A stretch of 16,420 bases of DNA from the NCBI GenBank assembly GCA_958446835.1, contig CAUCXT010000050.1, forward strand, positions 1-16,420. Reading direction: 5' to 3'. Position numbers and translations under genes: made by a program. Below the pieces are notes generated by a model that saw nothing but the letters and a program-made list of their open reading frames with translations, was not told where the DNA came from and did no database searches. The first letter of the stretch is position 1. Every line of letters begins with the position of its first letter. The DNA is from an uncultured Eubacterium sp. (GTDB lineage Bacteria; Bacillota; Clostridia; Lachnospirales; Lachnospiraceae). Shown here in pieces: positions 7,022-14,427 of this stretch.

Positions 7022-9652
7022 CTATTCATCTTCAACAATTATATTGACCGACATGGAAATAGGGATGACCCCATCATCCGCCGTAAATGTTATCTTATAT
7101 TCTCCTTCCTTCTCAGGAGTCCAGATAAAGTTGCCGCTTAACGTATCAAAATCCGCTCCATAAGGAAGACCATCTGCCTGCATAAGAATTGTGCCCGATT
7201 CACACTCAACCACATACTCTGCACTGTCATCCACATCCGTCAAAAAGCGTTCTGTGTCCATATCCACGCCATCGGTAAGTGGATTTCTCACCATGACATC
7301 GAAGCATACAAGCTTTCCGACCGTGACATGTATGTCCTCCACCGGGACAAAATACGGTCTGTGTACAGTCTGCGGAAGTCCGTATTCCTCCGTAGGAACT
7401 TCGTAGGTGTAGCTGTGCGGCGTATCATCCTTGACAGCCGCCGTCGGATAAGGGTACAGGCTGTCCTTCGGCGTTCCCGGCGCAGGTGCATTGACAAGCA
7501 CCTTCTCGACACGGTAATTCTCCCTGTCATGTCCCGGAATAATCGTAACCGCGTTGTCCGTCGCATGGTAAGGGTAATCGGGTACATATTCAAAATTGGT
7601 TGGTCTTTTATAGTTGTTATCCACAAGCACAATATGCGCCGAATCCTCGCACGTCATAAGCTCACAGTCCTTCAAAAGCCCATCGTGGACATCATCAAAA
7701 ACCACTGCCGGTCTCTCATCCTCAACAATGTAACCAAGCTTGATATTTTCAAGCTCAAGCCCATCGACGTGGCGCGCATACAGCCCATATGCGGGAAGTA
7801 TTCCCCAGTTGCTCGGTTCAGGATATACATTTGCAAGCTCCGGCACGTTGAAGGGTGCATCAACAAAGCATTTCCTGTCCGCATCCCAGCTCATTCTTGG
7901 AAGCAGACCCTCATTTTTTAGAAAAAAATCATTTACAAGCCATGGCAGAACCTGCACCGACGGCTTAGAGCCAAGCTGCGAATACTCCCAAGCGGTATTG
8001 AGCTGCCTCTGCTCCACCGCATGCTCCATAAGAATACCGCCGCGGTACTCAACCTCTATATTCTTTATGCTTACATTCTTTACATGGCTGCTGTCCACAC
8101 CCATGATAATTATCGGATATCTCGGGTCTGCGTCCTTGACAGTGACATTGCTTATCTCAATATTCTTGATGGAGGCAATATTCTTATTTCCAACTGCATT
8201 TCCATAAAGACATAAGCTTTTCTTATCTATCTCCCTTGAAAAATCAGGCTCATAGCCTCTGCTCTGATTATTATAAAAATACTCATAGTATTTTCCGTCT
8301 TTTTCATAATAATTGGCAGGATTAAGCTTGACCGGGTTCTTATCATTCACAATATTAAAGTAAGAATGTCCATCAACAGTGACCTTCTTAGTGTAGTTGT
8401 ATGACGGAACATATCTCATGGCGGGATATGTGGCATATCCTTCCTTATCAGGAATCACCCATTCAGTGTTATCCATCCGTACATTATTCTTCGTATTGAT
8501 AAGCTCCTTATCACTGTTTCCGGTAACAGGAAATCTTCCTCTATCCCCAATTCTTATATAGATAGGCGAGCTGCTCACATTCTCCATTGTACAGTCTGTA
8601 AACACAATATCAGTCAAATCCGATGTATCAACCGCTTCAAGTGCAAACCCGCGCGAACGCTTGAAGCGCACATTCTTAACCGTCACAAGCTCATAGCCGC
8701 AGGTTGATTCCGTTCCCAGCTTCACCCGCGCGGTCGGACCGCATTTATCCGTTGCCACTACCTTGTCACAGGTATATTTGCCCTGATATACACTCCCAGC
8801 GTCATATCCAGTGACATCGCAGTCCTCTATATACACGTTATACAGTGGCTTAAGCTCTCCCGCCCCATACGAAGCCTTCATAACGATGGCATCATCGGTA
8901 AGTGAATTAAATCTCGAATGAACCACGGTTACATCACGGCAGCAGTCTATATTGAAAGCATCCCTTATAGTGTCCACCAGTATCCCATCCACAAGCATAT
9001 TCTCCACGCCCTCGCAGATAATGGCAAAATGTCCTGCGTCCACTATCGAAAAATCCTTGAGCACAACATTCCTACAGTTAACAAGTGCAATCCCCTTATT
9101 GCCATACCATGTCCCATTATGCCCATTCTCATTGCGATACAAGCCGCCTTCAGGGTCCTCGCCTAAAAGAGCGTACCTTGTATATCCATATTCGTCCTCA
9201 TAGCTTCCGTCGATAAGTCCTTCACCGCATATCATCACATTGGAAAGCTTCTCTCCATATATCAGACTGTTGGCAAAATATGTGTGTCCATGATCCTGAA
9301 GTCCTGCATGCCTGCGAACCTCCGGCTCATCATAATTGCCGCCCTCGCCTTCACAATTCTCATGGCTTGTATGTATCTCACTCCTTGCCGCGCGGATTAC
9401 AGCTCCCTTGCGGATACAGATATTGACATTGCTCTTAAGCCTTATCGTGTATGTCCTGTATTCACCTTCCGGAAAAACAACAGTTCCTCCTGCGGCAGAA
9501 GCCTCCTCTATCGCCCTGTTAATCGCTCCGGCATTCGCGGCGGGAGGCTCCTCAGGACCTGCACCATAATCCCTTACATCATATTCCTTCTTACCCTTTT
9601 CTAACTGCCTCGCCGTTATATCACAGCCTGTGGCACGTTTCACTGTGTCCAT
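7022..9652 (-). CDS. Large GH28-like (polygalacturonase-fold) protein with C-terminal Ig-like domain, apparently cytoplasmic
   Basis: This 876-residue protein has a pectate-lyase-type right-handed beta-helix of the glycoside hydrolase 28 kind, expected to act on galacturonate-containing pectin fragments. The N-terminus shows the family entry YDVRDYGAG (24-32), AINRAIEEASAAGGTVVFPEGEY (43-65) and LKSNVNICIRKGAVI (72-86). Active-site motifs are NID (234-236), TDDAI (252-256) and RVK (309-311), matching NTD, DD and RIK; the GHG histidine seems replaced by GYD at 282-284. Many further helix-coil repeats (VKNVSIKNIEV, VDGLELENIKL) follow to about 720, and residues about 775-876 form an Ig-like domain ending FDTLSGNFIWTPEKEGEYKITFTADDG. 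It is about twice the usual GH28 length. There is no signal peptide. AGGAGG lies just before the ATG at 9652. It is divergent from a pectinesterase. Confidence 0.85.
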   Translation of the reverse strand: MDTVKRATGCDITARQLEKGKKEYDVRDYGAGPEEPPAANAGAINRAIEEASAAGGTVVFPEGEYRTYTIRLKSNVNICIRKGAVIRAARSEIHTSHENCEGEGGNYDEPEVRRHAGLQDHGHTYFANSLIYGEKLSNVMICGEGLIDGSYEDEYGYTRYALLGEDPEGGLYRNENGHNGTWYGNKGIALVNCRNVVLKDFSIVDAGHFAIICEGVENMLVDGILVDTIRDAFNIDCCRDVTVVHSRFNSLTDDAIVMKASYGAGELKPLYNVYIEDCDVTGYDAGSVYQGKYTCDKVVATDKCGPTARVKLGTESTCGYELVTVKNVRFKRSRGFALEAVDTSDLTDIVFTDCTMENVSSSPIYIRIGDRGRFPVTGNSDKELINTKNNVRMDNTEWVIPDKEGYATYPAMRYVPSYNYTKKVTVDGHSYFNIVNDKNPVKLNPANYYEKDGKYYEYFYNNQSRGYEPDFSREIDKKSLCLYGNAVGNKNIASIKNIEISNVTVKDADPRYPIIIMGVDSSHVKNVSIKNIEVEYRGGILMEHAVEQRQLNTAWEYSQLGSKPSVQVLPWLVNDFFLKNEGLLPRMSWDADRKCFVDAPFNVPELANVYPEPSNWGILPAYGLYARHVDGLELENIKLGYIVEDERPAVVFDDVHDGLLKDCELMTCEDSAHIVLVDNNYKRPTNFEYVPDYPYHATDNAVTIIPGHDRENYRVEKVLVNAPAPGTPKDSLYPYPTAAVKDDTPHSYTYEVPTEEYGLPQTVHRPYFVPVEDIHVTVGKLVCFDVMVRNPLTDGVDMDTERFLTDVDDSAEYVVECESGTILMQADGLPYGADFDTLSGNFIWTPEKEGEYKITFTADDGVIPISMSVNIIVEDE

Positions 9653-9682
9653 GCTATCCTCCTATTCTCATGTGTTTCACGC

Positions 9683-9711
9683 TTGAACATATACAATAAA
9701 TGTAATATAAT
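9683..9711 (+). promoter_or_regulatory. Sigma-A promoter of the pectinesterase gene
   Basis: TTGAAC (9683-9688) is followed after exactly 17 bases by a perfect TATAAT (9706-9711), giving a leader of roughly 60 bases to the chosen start. It overlaps the opposing promoter candidate for the GH28-like gene. Confidence 0.75.
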
Positions 9712-9727
9712 TATTTTGATTAGTCAA
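9699..9727 (-). promoter_or_regulatory. Candidate promoter of the GH28-like gene
   Basis: On the minus strand TTGACT (9727-9722) is followed after 17 bases by TACATT (9704-9699), a 4/6 -10 match. The two promoters of this divergent region face each other and interleave, so polymerase binding at one should hinder the other. Confidence 0.5.
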
Positions 9728-9740
9728 TAAAAATAAAAGT

Positions 9741-9760
9741 ACTACTATTTACTACTATTC
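9741..9760 (+). repeat. Tandem 10-bp direct repeat in the pectinesterase leader
   Basis: ACTACTATTT is followed directly by ACTACTATTC, two copies differing at the last base, between the promoter and the start codon of the pectinesterase. One copy per helical turn would suit a regulator binding side by side, but no regulator gene is present in the window. Confidence 0.55.
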
Positions 9761-9766
9761 GGAAAT

Positions 9767-9770
9767 GAGG
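9767..9770 (+). promoter_or_regulatory. Ribosome binding site deciding the pectinesterase start
   Basis: GAGG lies six bases before the ATG at 9777. The other in-frame ATG at 9765 overlaps this site and has only GGA two bases ahead of it, so 9777 is the better start. Confidence 0.65.
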
Positions 9771-9776
9771 ATTTAT

Positions 9777-10736
9777 ATGGATACTATAACAATCAAGGTT
9801 GACCCATCAGGAAAGGGTGATTTCACAACCATCAATGATGCTCTCGACTCCGTTGAGGCAGTCAATGACAATATACCTGTAAGGATTGAGCTTGCACCGG
9901 GCGAATACTATGAAAGACTTGAGATAATTCGTCCACATGTAACGCTTGTCGGTGAGGATCCGGATACCACCTATATAACGCACAGTCTCTATGCACTCAT
10001 GCTCATGGAGGACGGAACCAAGCGCGGCACCTTCAGAAGCTACAGCGTCTTTGTCGATGCCTATGACTTCACGGCGGAGAACATAACCTTTGAGAACGCT
10101 TCAGGCGACGGAAGGGATGTCGGGCAGGCGCTTGCCATCTACTCTGAGGGTGACATGGTAAAGTACATCAACTGCTGTTTTCTCGGCTGTCAGGACACCA
10201 TATTTACAGGTCCTCTCCCACCTAAGGAGCTTAAGCCGGGCGGCTTCATCGGTCCTAAGCAGTTCGCCCCAAGAGTCAACGGAAGACAGTATTACAAGGA
10301 CTGCTTTATCCGCGGCGATGTAGATTTTATTTTCGGAAGTGCCACGGCATACTTTGAGAACTGCGAAATCTTCTCCAATAACCGCGGTGAGGAGATCAAC
10401 GGCTATGTTACCGCTCCATCGACCCCTGAGGGACAGGAATACGGCTATGTATTTGAGGGCTGCCATTTTACAAGCAACTGCCCTGCCAACTCCGTATACC
10501 TCGGACGTCCATGGCGCGACTATGCAAAGGCAGTCTTTTTAAACTGTGAGATGGATGCTCACATAAGACACGAAGGCTTCCATGACTGGAATAAGGAAGT
10601 AACACACGAAACAGCCTACTGGGCAGAATACAACAGCACAGGCGAAGGGGCAAAGGGTGAACGTGCACCATGGGTTCACAAGCTCACCGATGAGGAGGCT
10701 GCACACTACAGCCGTATGAAGGTACTGGGCTTCTAG
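9777..10736 (+). CDS. Pectin methylesterase (carbohydrate esterase family 8), no signal peptide
   Basis: This 319-residue enzyme should remove methyl esters from polygalacturonate, releasing methanol and exposing sites for galacturonidases and lyases. Family motifs, numbered from the chosen start, are FTTINDALDSV (16-26), GQALA (116-120), QDT (139-141, oxyanion Gln and acid/base Asp), VDFIFG (182-187, nucleophile D183), GYVTAPS (209-215) and LGRPW (242-246, substrate Arg and Trp). All catalytic residues are present. About 20 extra residues (GPLPPKELKPGGFIGPKQFA) separate QDT from the nucleophile segment. It starts MDTITIKVDPSGKGDF with no hydrophobic leader, so it is probably cytoplasmic and works on imported oligosaccharides, like the divergent GH28-like protein. 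An upstream ATG at 9765 would add four residues. Confidence 0.94.
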   Translation: MDTITIKVDPSGKGDFTTINDALDSVEAVNDNIPVRIELAPGEYYERLEIIRPHVTLVGEDPDTTYITHSLYALMLMEDGTKRGTFRSYSVFVDAYDFTAENITFENASGDGRDVGQALAIYSEGDMVKYINCCFLGCQDTIFTGPLPPKELKPGGFIGPKQFAPRVNGRQYYKDCFIRGDVDFIFGSATAYFENCEIFSNNRGEEINGYVTAPSTPEGQEYGYVFEGCHFTSNCPANSVYLGRPWRDYAKAVFLNCEMDAHIRHEGFHDWNKEVTHETAYWAEYNSTGEGAKGERAPWVHKLTDEEAAHYSRMKVLGF

Positions 10737-10788
10737 TAAATCCATGATTGATGCCTACAGAAACACAACTATCCCGGAAAGGAGAAAC

Positions 10789-11313
10789 ATGAACTACGCA
10801 GAAATCAAAAATGTGGATATAGCCAACGGTCCCGGCGTAAGAATTTCCCTCTTTGTCAGTGGGTGTCCACACCACTGTAAGGGATGTTTTAACGAAATGA
10901 CATGGGACTTCACCTACGGTAAGCCTTACACGCAGGAAACCATCAATCACATATTGGAGCTTCTAAAACCGGACTATATAAAAGGTATCACCTTCCTTGG
11001 CGGAGAGCCTATGGCTCCATCAAATCAGGAGGCGGTTCTCAATACCATGCGCCAGATTAAGGAGCAATATACCAATAAGGATATCTGGCTTTACACAGGC
11101 TATCTTCTTGACACCGATATTATTGGAAAGATGGTTGACACTCTCCCTCACACAAGAGAGATTCTCAGCTATATTGACGTGCTTGTAGATGGTCCATTCA
11201 TAGAGGAACAGAAAAATCTGAATCTACAGTTTAAAGGTTCGGAAAATCAAAGAATAATCGATATGAAAAAGACATTATCCAGCGGAAACATTGTTCTTTG
11301 GAGCGAAGATTAA
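10789..11313 (+). CDS. nrdG: Anaerobic ribonucleoside-triphosphate reductase activating protein
   Basis: NrdG is a radical SAM enzyme that installs the glycyl radical on NrdD, which makes deoxynucleotides without oxygen. The 174-residue protein begins MNYAEIKNVDIANGPGVRISLFVSGC and carries the cluster motif CPHHCKGC (C26, C30, C33), followed by FNEMTWDF; the SAM-binding GGEP motif is in ITFLGGEPM. The ATG at 10789 is preceded by AAAGGAG at 10778-10784; an upstream in-frame ATG at 10744 lacks such a site. It begins 52 bp after the pectinesterase stop with no terminator between them, so it is likely transcribed from the pectinesterase promoter. Its usual partner nrdD is not in the window. A strong terminator follows directly. 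Confidence 0.92.
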   Translation: MNYAEIKNVDIANGPGVRISLFVSGCPHHCKGCFNEMTWDFTYGKPYTQETINHILELLKPDYIKGITFLGGEPMAPSNQEAVLNTMRQIKEQYTNKDIWLYTGYLLDTDIIGKMVDTLPHTREILSYIDVLVDGPFIEEQKNLNLQFKGSENQRIIDMKKTLSSGNIVLWSED

Positions 11314-11346
11314 AAAATGCACCTGCGATTTTTGCAGGTGCATTTT
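11314..11346 (+). terminator. Strong terminator after nrdG
   Basis: AAAATGCACCTGC and GCAGGTGCATTTT form a perfect 13-pair stem around GATTTTT, starting at the nrdG stop codon and ending in TTTT. The A-rich side would give a T tract for minus-strand transcripts too, so it may work both ways. Confidence 0.9.
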
Positions 11347-11387
11347 CCATTTTAAGCATAATTTCAATTTATGTAGATAATCATAAG

Positions 11388-11426
11388 CAAAACAGCCTCA
11401 TCTACTTTCAAAGTAAATGAGACTGT
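11388..11426 (-). terminator. Terminator of the tRNA-Leu transcript
   Basis: On the minus strand ACAGTCTCATTTACTTT and AAAGTAGATGAGGCTGT form a long stem of about 15 pairs with two wobbles, then TTTTG. It begins ten bases after the tRNA 3' end. Confidence 0.8.
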
Positions 11427-11435
11427 AAACATAAG

Positions 11436-11520
11436 TGCAGTCGGCGGGACTTGAACCCGCACCCAAGCAATATGGACTAGATCCTTAGTCTAGCGCGTAT
11501 GCCAATTCCGCCACGACTGC
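11436..11520 (-). tRNA. tRNA-Leu with anticodon AAG
   Basis: The minus strand folds as a class II tRNA. The acceptor arms GCAGTCG and CGACTGC pair over seven bases, with A as discriminator. The D arm is GCGGAATTGGCATACGC. The anticodon stem CTAGA/TCTAG encloses the loop CTAAGGA, reading AAG after U33. A long variable arm (TCCATATTGCTTGGGT) and the T arm GCGGGTTCAAGTCCCGC complete the fold. The long variable arm and acceptor sequence fit leucine. CCA is not encoded and must be added. A34 would need conversion to inosine by TadA to read CUC and CUA as well as CUU. Confidence 0.94.
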
Positions 11521-11567
11521 TCAGATATGTAGTTCGTTGTAATCACTCTTGCGTCACAACATAATGT

Positions 11568-11596
11568 ATAATACCACATGTATTTTAAAATTGCAA
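11568..11596 (-). promoter_or_regulatory. Promoter of tRNA-Leu
   Basis: On the minus strand TTGCAA (11596-11591) is followed after 17 bases by TATTAT (11573-11568) with an upstream TGG giving an extended -10. The transcript would start about 40 bases before the tRNA 5' end. Confidence 0.75.
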
Positions 11597-11661
11597 GTAC
11601 TTTTTTTAATTTTTATATATTTTCTTTTTATTTTCCACTTCCCCTTTTCCGATTGTTCAAT

Positions 11662-11667
11662 TATAAT
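11662..11667 (+). promoter_or_regulatory. Possible -10 box for dut
   Basis: A perfect TATAAT lies 61 bases upstream of the dut start in a T-rich stretch. No convincing -35 box is found at the right distance (TTCCCC at 17 bp), so the call is weak. Confidence 0.3.
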
Positions 11668-11727
11668 AATACTGCATTACTCAATTGATAATGTAAAATC
11701 AGGTTATAAAAACGAAACGAGGTTCCT

Positions 11728-12174
11728 ATGAGCAACATTCAGATTAAAGTTAAAAGACTTAAAGAAGGTGCCGTTATGCCAACACGAGGCACAGAGTACG
11801 CTGCCGGTTCGGACTTATATGCATGCATTGATTCACCAATCGTCATCGCCCCACATGAGACAGTTATGATTGGCACCGGGCTTGCAATGGAGATTCCTGC
11901 CGGATATGCAGGGCTTATATATCCAAGAAGCGGAATCGCCTCCAAGCGCGGTCTTGCACCTGCCAACAAGGTAGGCGTGGTTGACCCGGACTACCGCGGC
12001 GAATTTATGGTGGCGATGCACAATCACTCAGAAGTGCCTGCCTCAATTGAGCCGGGCGAAAGAATAGTACAGCTTGTCATCACGCCTTTTCTCACACCGG
12101 ACTTTGAGGAGACGGACGAACTCTCCGATACCGTTCGCGGTGAGGGCGGATTCGGTTCCACGGGTGTGCATTAA
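11728..12174 (+). CDS. dut: dUTP diphosphatase (trimeric dUTPase)
   Basis: The enzyme hydrolyses dUTP to dUMP and pyrophosphate, keeping uracil out of DNA and feeding dTMP synthesis. The 148-residue protein has all five motifs of the homotrimeric family: AGSDLYA (26-32), PRSGIASKRG (66-75), NKVGVVDPDYRGEF (80-93), GERIVQLVI (110-118) and RGEGGFGSTG (137-146), the glycine-rich lid at the C-terminus. Length is normal. The ATG at 11728 has GAGG at 11719-11722. It stands alone between the tRNA on the other strand and a terminator shared with the convergent chemoreceptor gene. Confidence 0.97.
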   Translation: MSNIQIKVKRLKEGAVMPTRGTEYAAGSDLYACIDSPIVIAPHETVMIGTGLAMEIPAGYAGLIYPRSGIASKRGLAPANKVGVVDPDYRGEFMVAMHNHSEVPASIEPGERIVQLVITPFLTPDFEETDELSDTVRGEGGFGSTGVH

Positions 12175-12180
12175 AATTAA

Positions 12181-12220
12181 AATGCCGGAGTGTGATTGAA
12201 AAATCATACACTCCGGCATT
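12181..12220 (+). terminator. Bidirectional terminator between dut and the chemoreceptor gene
   Basis: AATGCCGGAGTGT and ACACTCCGGCATT form a perfect 13-pair stem, extended inward by GATT/AATC with a two-base bulge and a GAAA loop. It ends in TTTCAATT on the plus strand; on the minus strand it is followed by TTTTAATTTTAA, so it can end both convergent transcripts. Confidence 0.9.
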
Positions 12221-12261
12221 TCAATTACGGCATTTTGGATTTAATATTTTAATTTCATGTA

Positions 12262-14352
12262 TTACCCAAGATGAAACTGTTTGACAATACTTCTGAGTTC
12301 TTCAATTGACTGTCTGCACTCCTTGAGTTTCTCGTACCCTTCCGCGGTAATCTCCTGTGTCTCTCCGGACTTTTCGGCTATATCGTTAATTCCCGCAGAA
12401 GACTGCGCCATCATATTGTTAATTCCTGTGGAAGCACCGGATATCTGCTCAATAAGTGTCTCGAGCTTCTGCATAGCTTCCTTCGTGCTGCCCATAACAG
12501 ACTTAAACTCTCCGGCATCCTGCCTGTATTCGGCCCCAGCCTTCTTAAAGCTCTCATAATCTCCTACAACCGTATTTTCCATAAAGTCCATTATAGTGGA
12601 TATACATTCTGTAAGATTGTTGACCGCTAAGTTGACCTCACCGACAATCTCATTGATATTGTCGACGCTGTGAAGTGTCTGTGCCGCAAGCGCTCCTATC
12701 TCAGACGCAACCACTGCAAAGCCCCTGCCCGCATCACCTGCTCTTGCAGCCTCTATGCTGGCATTGAGTGCTAAAAGATTGGTCTGTGATGAAATATCCT
12801 TTATATCATTGGTCAGTTCATTGATTCGCTTAACCGCCTTCGACTGCTCAACAGCCTCATTAGTCCTGTCCTTAATCTTAGAATATACCTCATCTACCTT
12901 GCGGCTCGACTCAGTGCTTGCCTCCTCCATCGCAACGGCACGCTCCTGCACAAGCTTTGAGTTCTGCTCACCATCGACAGCAAGCTTGTATATCATGCCG
13001 GAATTTTTCTTTACCTCTTGGATATTCTTAGAGATATTTTCAGTATTATCAAGTGTCTCCTGCATTCCGGCAGCTAGCTCCTGAGTTGCTGCGGAATTAT
13101 CCATGGCATGATCACTGTTAACCTTCATTATATCATCAAGTCTTGTCACGCTCTCGACAATTGTTGCATTAGCGCTGTCAAGCCTTTCCATAATACTCCT
13201 CAATACCTTTCTCATATCATGTACTGAGTTAGCCATGACTCCGATCTCATCCTTCTGCTGTCTGAGCTTCTTACCCATCTGCGTAGGCGTAAAGTCAAGC
13301 TTGGAAGTCTGCTGTATGATATCCGTAACATATTTTACAGGTCTTGAAATCATGTTTCCTATTAAAATACCTATTCCCGCGGACACTATAAGCGCCAATA
13401 CAAGTGCCCCTAATATAAGGGCTACCATTCTGTTTGCATCCGAAAATATTTCCATATTCGGAGCGGTAAGTACAAGCTTCATTCCATTATCAAGATTGAA
13501 ATAGAACATCTGCTTTCTAACATTTTCATACCTGTATATGTATCCCACTCCCTGCTTTGAACTATCATTCAAGTAGTCCGCTATACCTGAGAGAGACGAA
13601 TCGAAGTCTGCTATGTTCTGTGACTGAAGATTATTTTTATGGTGCATAAGCACGCCATCGGCATTCGTTAAAAAGGCATAGCCTGTATCATATATTGATA
13701 TATCATCAACTACATCTGTCAGAGTTGAAAAATCAATATCCATTCCGACAACACCTATCGAAGTTCCATTCGAGGCATACAGCGGAACAACGTAAGATAT
13801 CATATACACATTGATATTTTCATTGAGATACGGTTCCATCCACATTGCCTGTCCCGCTTTGATTGGCTGATAATACCAGCCGACATGAGCGGTATCATTC
13901 TCATCGTACATGGAAAAATCTGTCGGTGTAAGAAGTGTAAATTCATCATTCAACGAATTTCGTGACATAAATATTCCGGATGTCGGATTGGAATACTGTG
14001 GATTATATCGTACATACGCCGCGACAGCTCCATCCGTGTGTGAAGCAAAATTGACCGCTTCATCTGTGATCAGCTTAGTATACTCATCAGCATATTTCTT
14101 GCTCTTTACAAATGCGTCATAGTCAAAATCATTGCTCACCGCATCGCTGAGTGTGTTCACCGACTGTTCAATCTGTGAAATAATACTATTGATTCGCTCT
14201 GCATACAGTTCACCTTCAGTACGCGCACGTTCCTTAGAATCCCTCGACGCCATCTGGGATGAATTGACCATGGCTAGTGCACCTATGACCGCAGCAGTTA
14301 AAAGTGAGCACAACAGAATAGCCATAATAATCTTTGTCCGAATTTTCTTCAT
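12262..14352 (-). CDS. Methyl-accepting chemotaxis protein with dCache sensor domain
   Basis: This membrane chemoreceptor should pass ligand signals to CheA/CheW and the flagellar motor. The 696-residue protein starts MKKIRTKIIMAILLCSLLTAAVIG, a transmembrane helix (about 8-28). An extracellular sensor of about 275 residues follows with double-Cache features (AVAAYVRYNP, WYYQPIKAGQAMWMEPY, SIGVVGMDIDF, TGYAFLTNADGVLMHH). A second membrane helix lies at about 307-331, a HAMP region at 332-388, and a long signalling coiled coil whose tip is DISSQTNLLALNASIEAARA. There is no C-terminal CheR-tethering pentapeptide. I chose the ATG at 14352 because GGAGG at 14364-14360 is seven bases away; the ATG at 14358 would leave one base. 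The ligand is not predictable here. No flagellar or che genes are in the window. Confidence 0.95.
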   Translation of the reverse strand: MKKIRTKIIMAILLCSLLTAAVIGALAMVNSSQMASRDSKERARTEGELYAERINSIISQIEQSVNTLSDAVSNDFDYDAFVKSKKYADEYTKLITDEAVNFASHTDGAVAAYVRYNPQYSNPTSGIFMSRNSLNDEFTLLTPTDFSMYDENDTAHVGWYYQPIKAGQAMWMEPYLNENINVYMISYVVPLYASNGTSIGVVGMDIDFSTLTDVVDDISIYDTGYAFLTNADGVLMHHKNNLQSQNIADFDSSLSGIADYLNDSSKQGVGYIYRYENVRKQMFYFNLDNGMKLVLTAPNMEIFSDANRMVALILGALVLALIVSAGIGILIGNMISRPVKYVTDIIQQTSKLDFTPTQMGKKLRQQKDEIGVMANSVHDMRKVLRSIMERLDSANATIVESVTRLDDIMKVNSDHAMDNSAATQELAAGMQETLDNTENISKNIQEVKKNSGMIYKLAVDGEQNSKLVQERAVAMEEASTESSRKVDEVYSKIKDRTNEAVEQSKAVKRINELTNDIKDISSQTNLLALNASIEAARAGDAGRGFAVVASEIGALAAQTLHSVDNINEIVGEVNLAVNNLTECISTIMDFMENTVVGDYESFKKAGAEYRQDAGEFKSVMGSTKEAMQKLETLIEQISGASTGINNMMAQSSAGINDIAEKSGETQEITAEGYEKLKECRQSIEELRSIVKQFHLG

Positions 14353-14359
14353 AAGCATG

Positions 14360-14364
14360 CCTCC
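14360..14364 (-). promoter_or_regulatory. Ribosome binding site deciding the chemoreceptor start
   Basis: GGAGG on the minus strand lies seven bases before the ATG at 14352 and only one base before the alternative ATG at 14358, so the shorter form is favoured. Confidence 0.8.
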
Positions 14365-14397
14365 ATATTATGTTTTCACAAACTTATTGTTTACATA

Positions 14398-14427
14398 ATT
14401 TTACTCCAAGGCAAAATAATCTGTCAA
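14398..14427 (-). promoter_or_regulatory. Sigma-A promoter of the chemoreceptor gene
   Basis: On the minus strand a perfect TTGACA (14427-14422) is followed after 18 bases by TAAAAT (14403-14398). I do not see a sigma-D-type (TAAA / GCCGATAA) motility promoter here. No strong terminator separates it from the ABC gene upstream; only an A/T-only 6-bp inverted repeat at 14437-14450 is present. Confidence 0.7.

Noticed and set aside
7328..7921. Plus-strand frame of 197 codons opposite the GH28-like gene
   Set aside because: Arg-rich antisense frame inside a gene with clear beta-helix repeats; no ribosome site or family match.
10744..10788. Upstream start for nrdG at 10744
   Set aside because: No ribosome site precedes it, and the strong AAAGGAG at 10778-10784 points to the ATG at 10789, which gives the normal NrdG N-terminus.
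11581..11660. T-rich stretch considered as a riboswitch or terminator upstream of dut
   Set aside because: No stable stem can be built; it is simple A/T-rich sequence beside two promoters.
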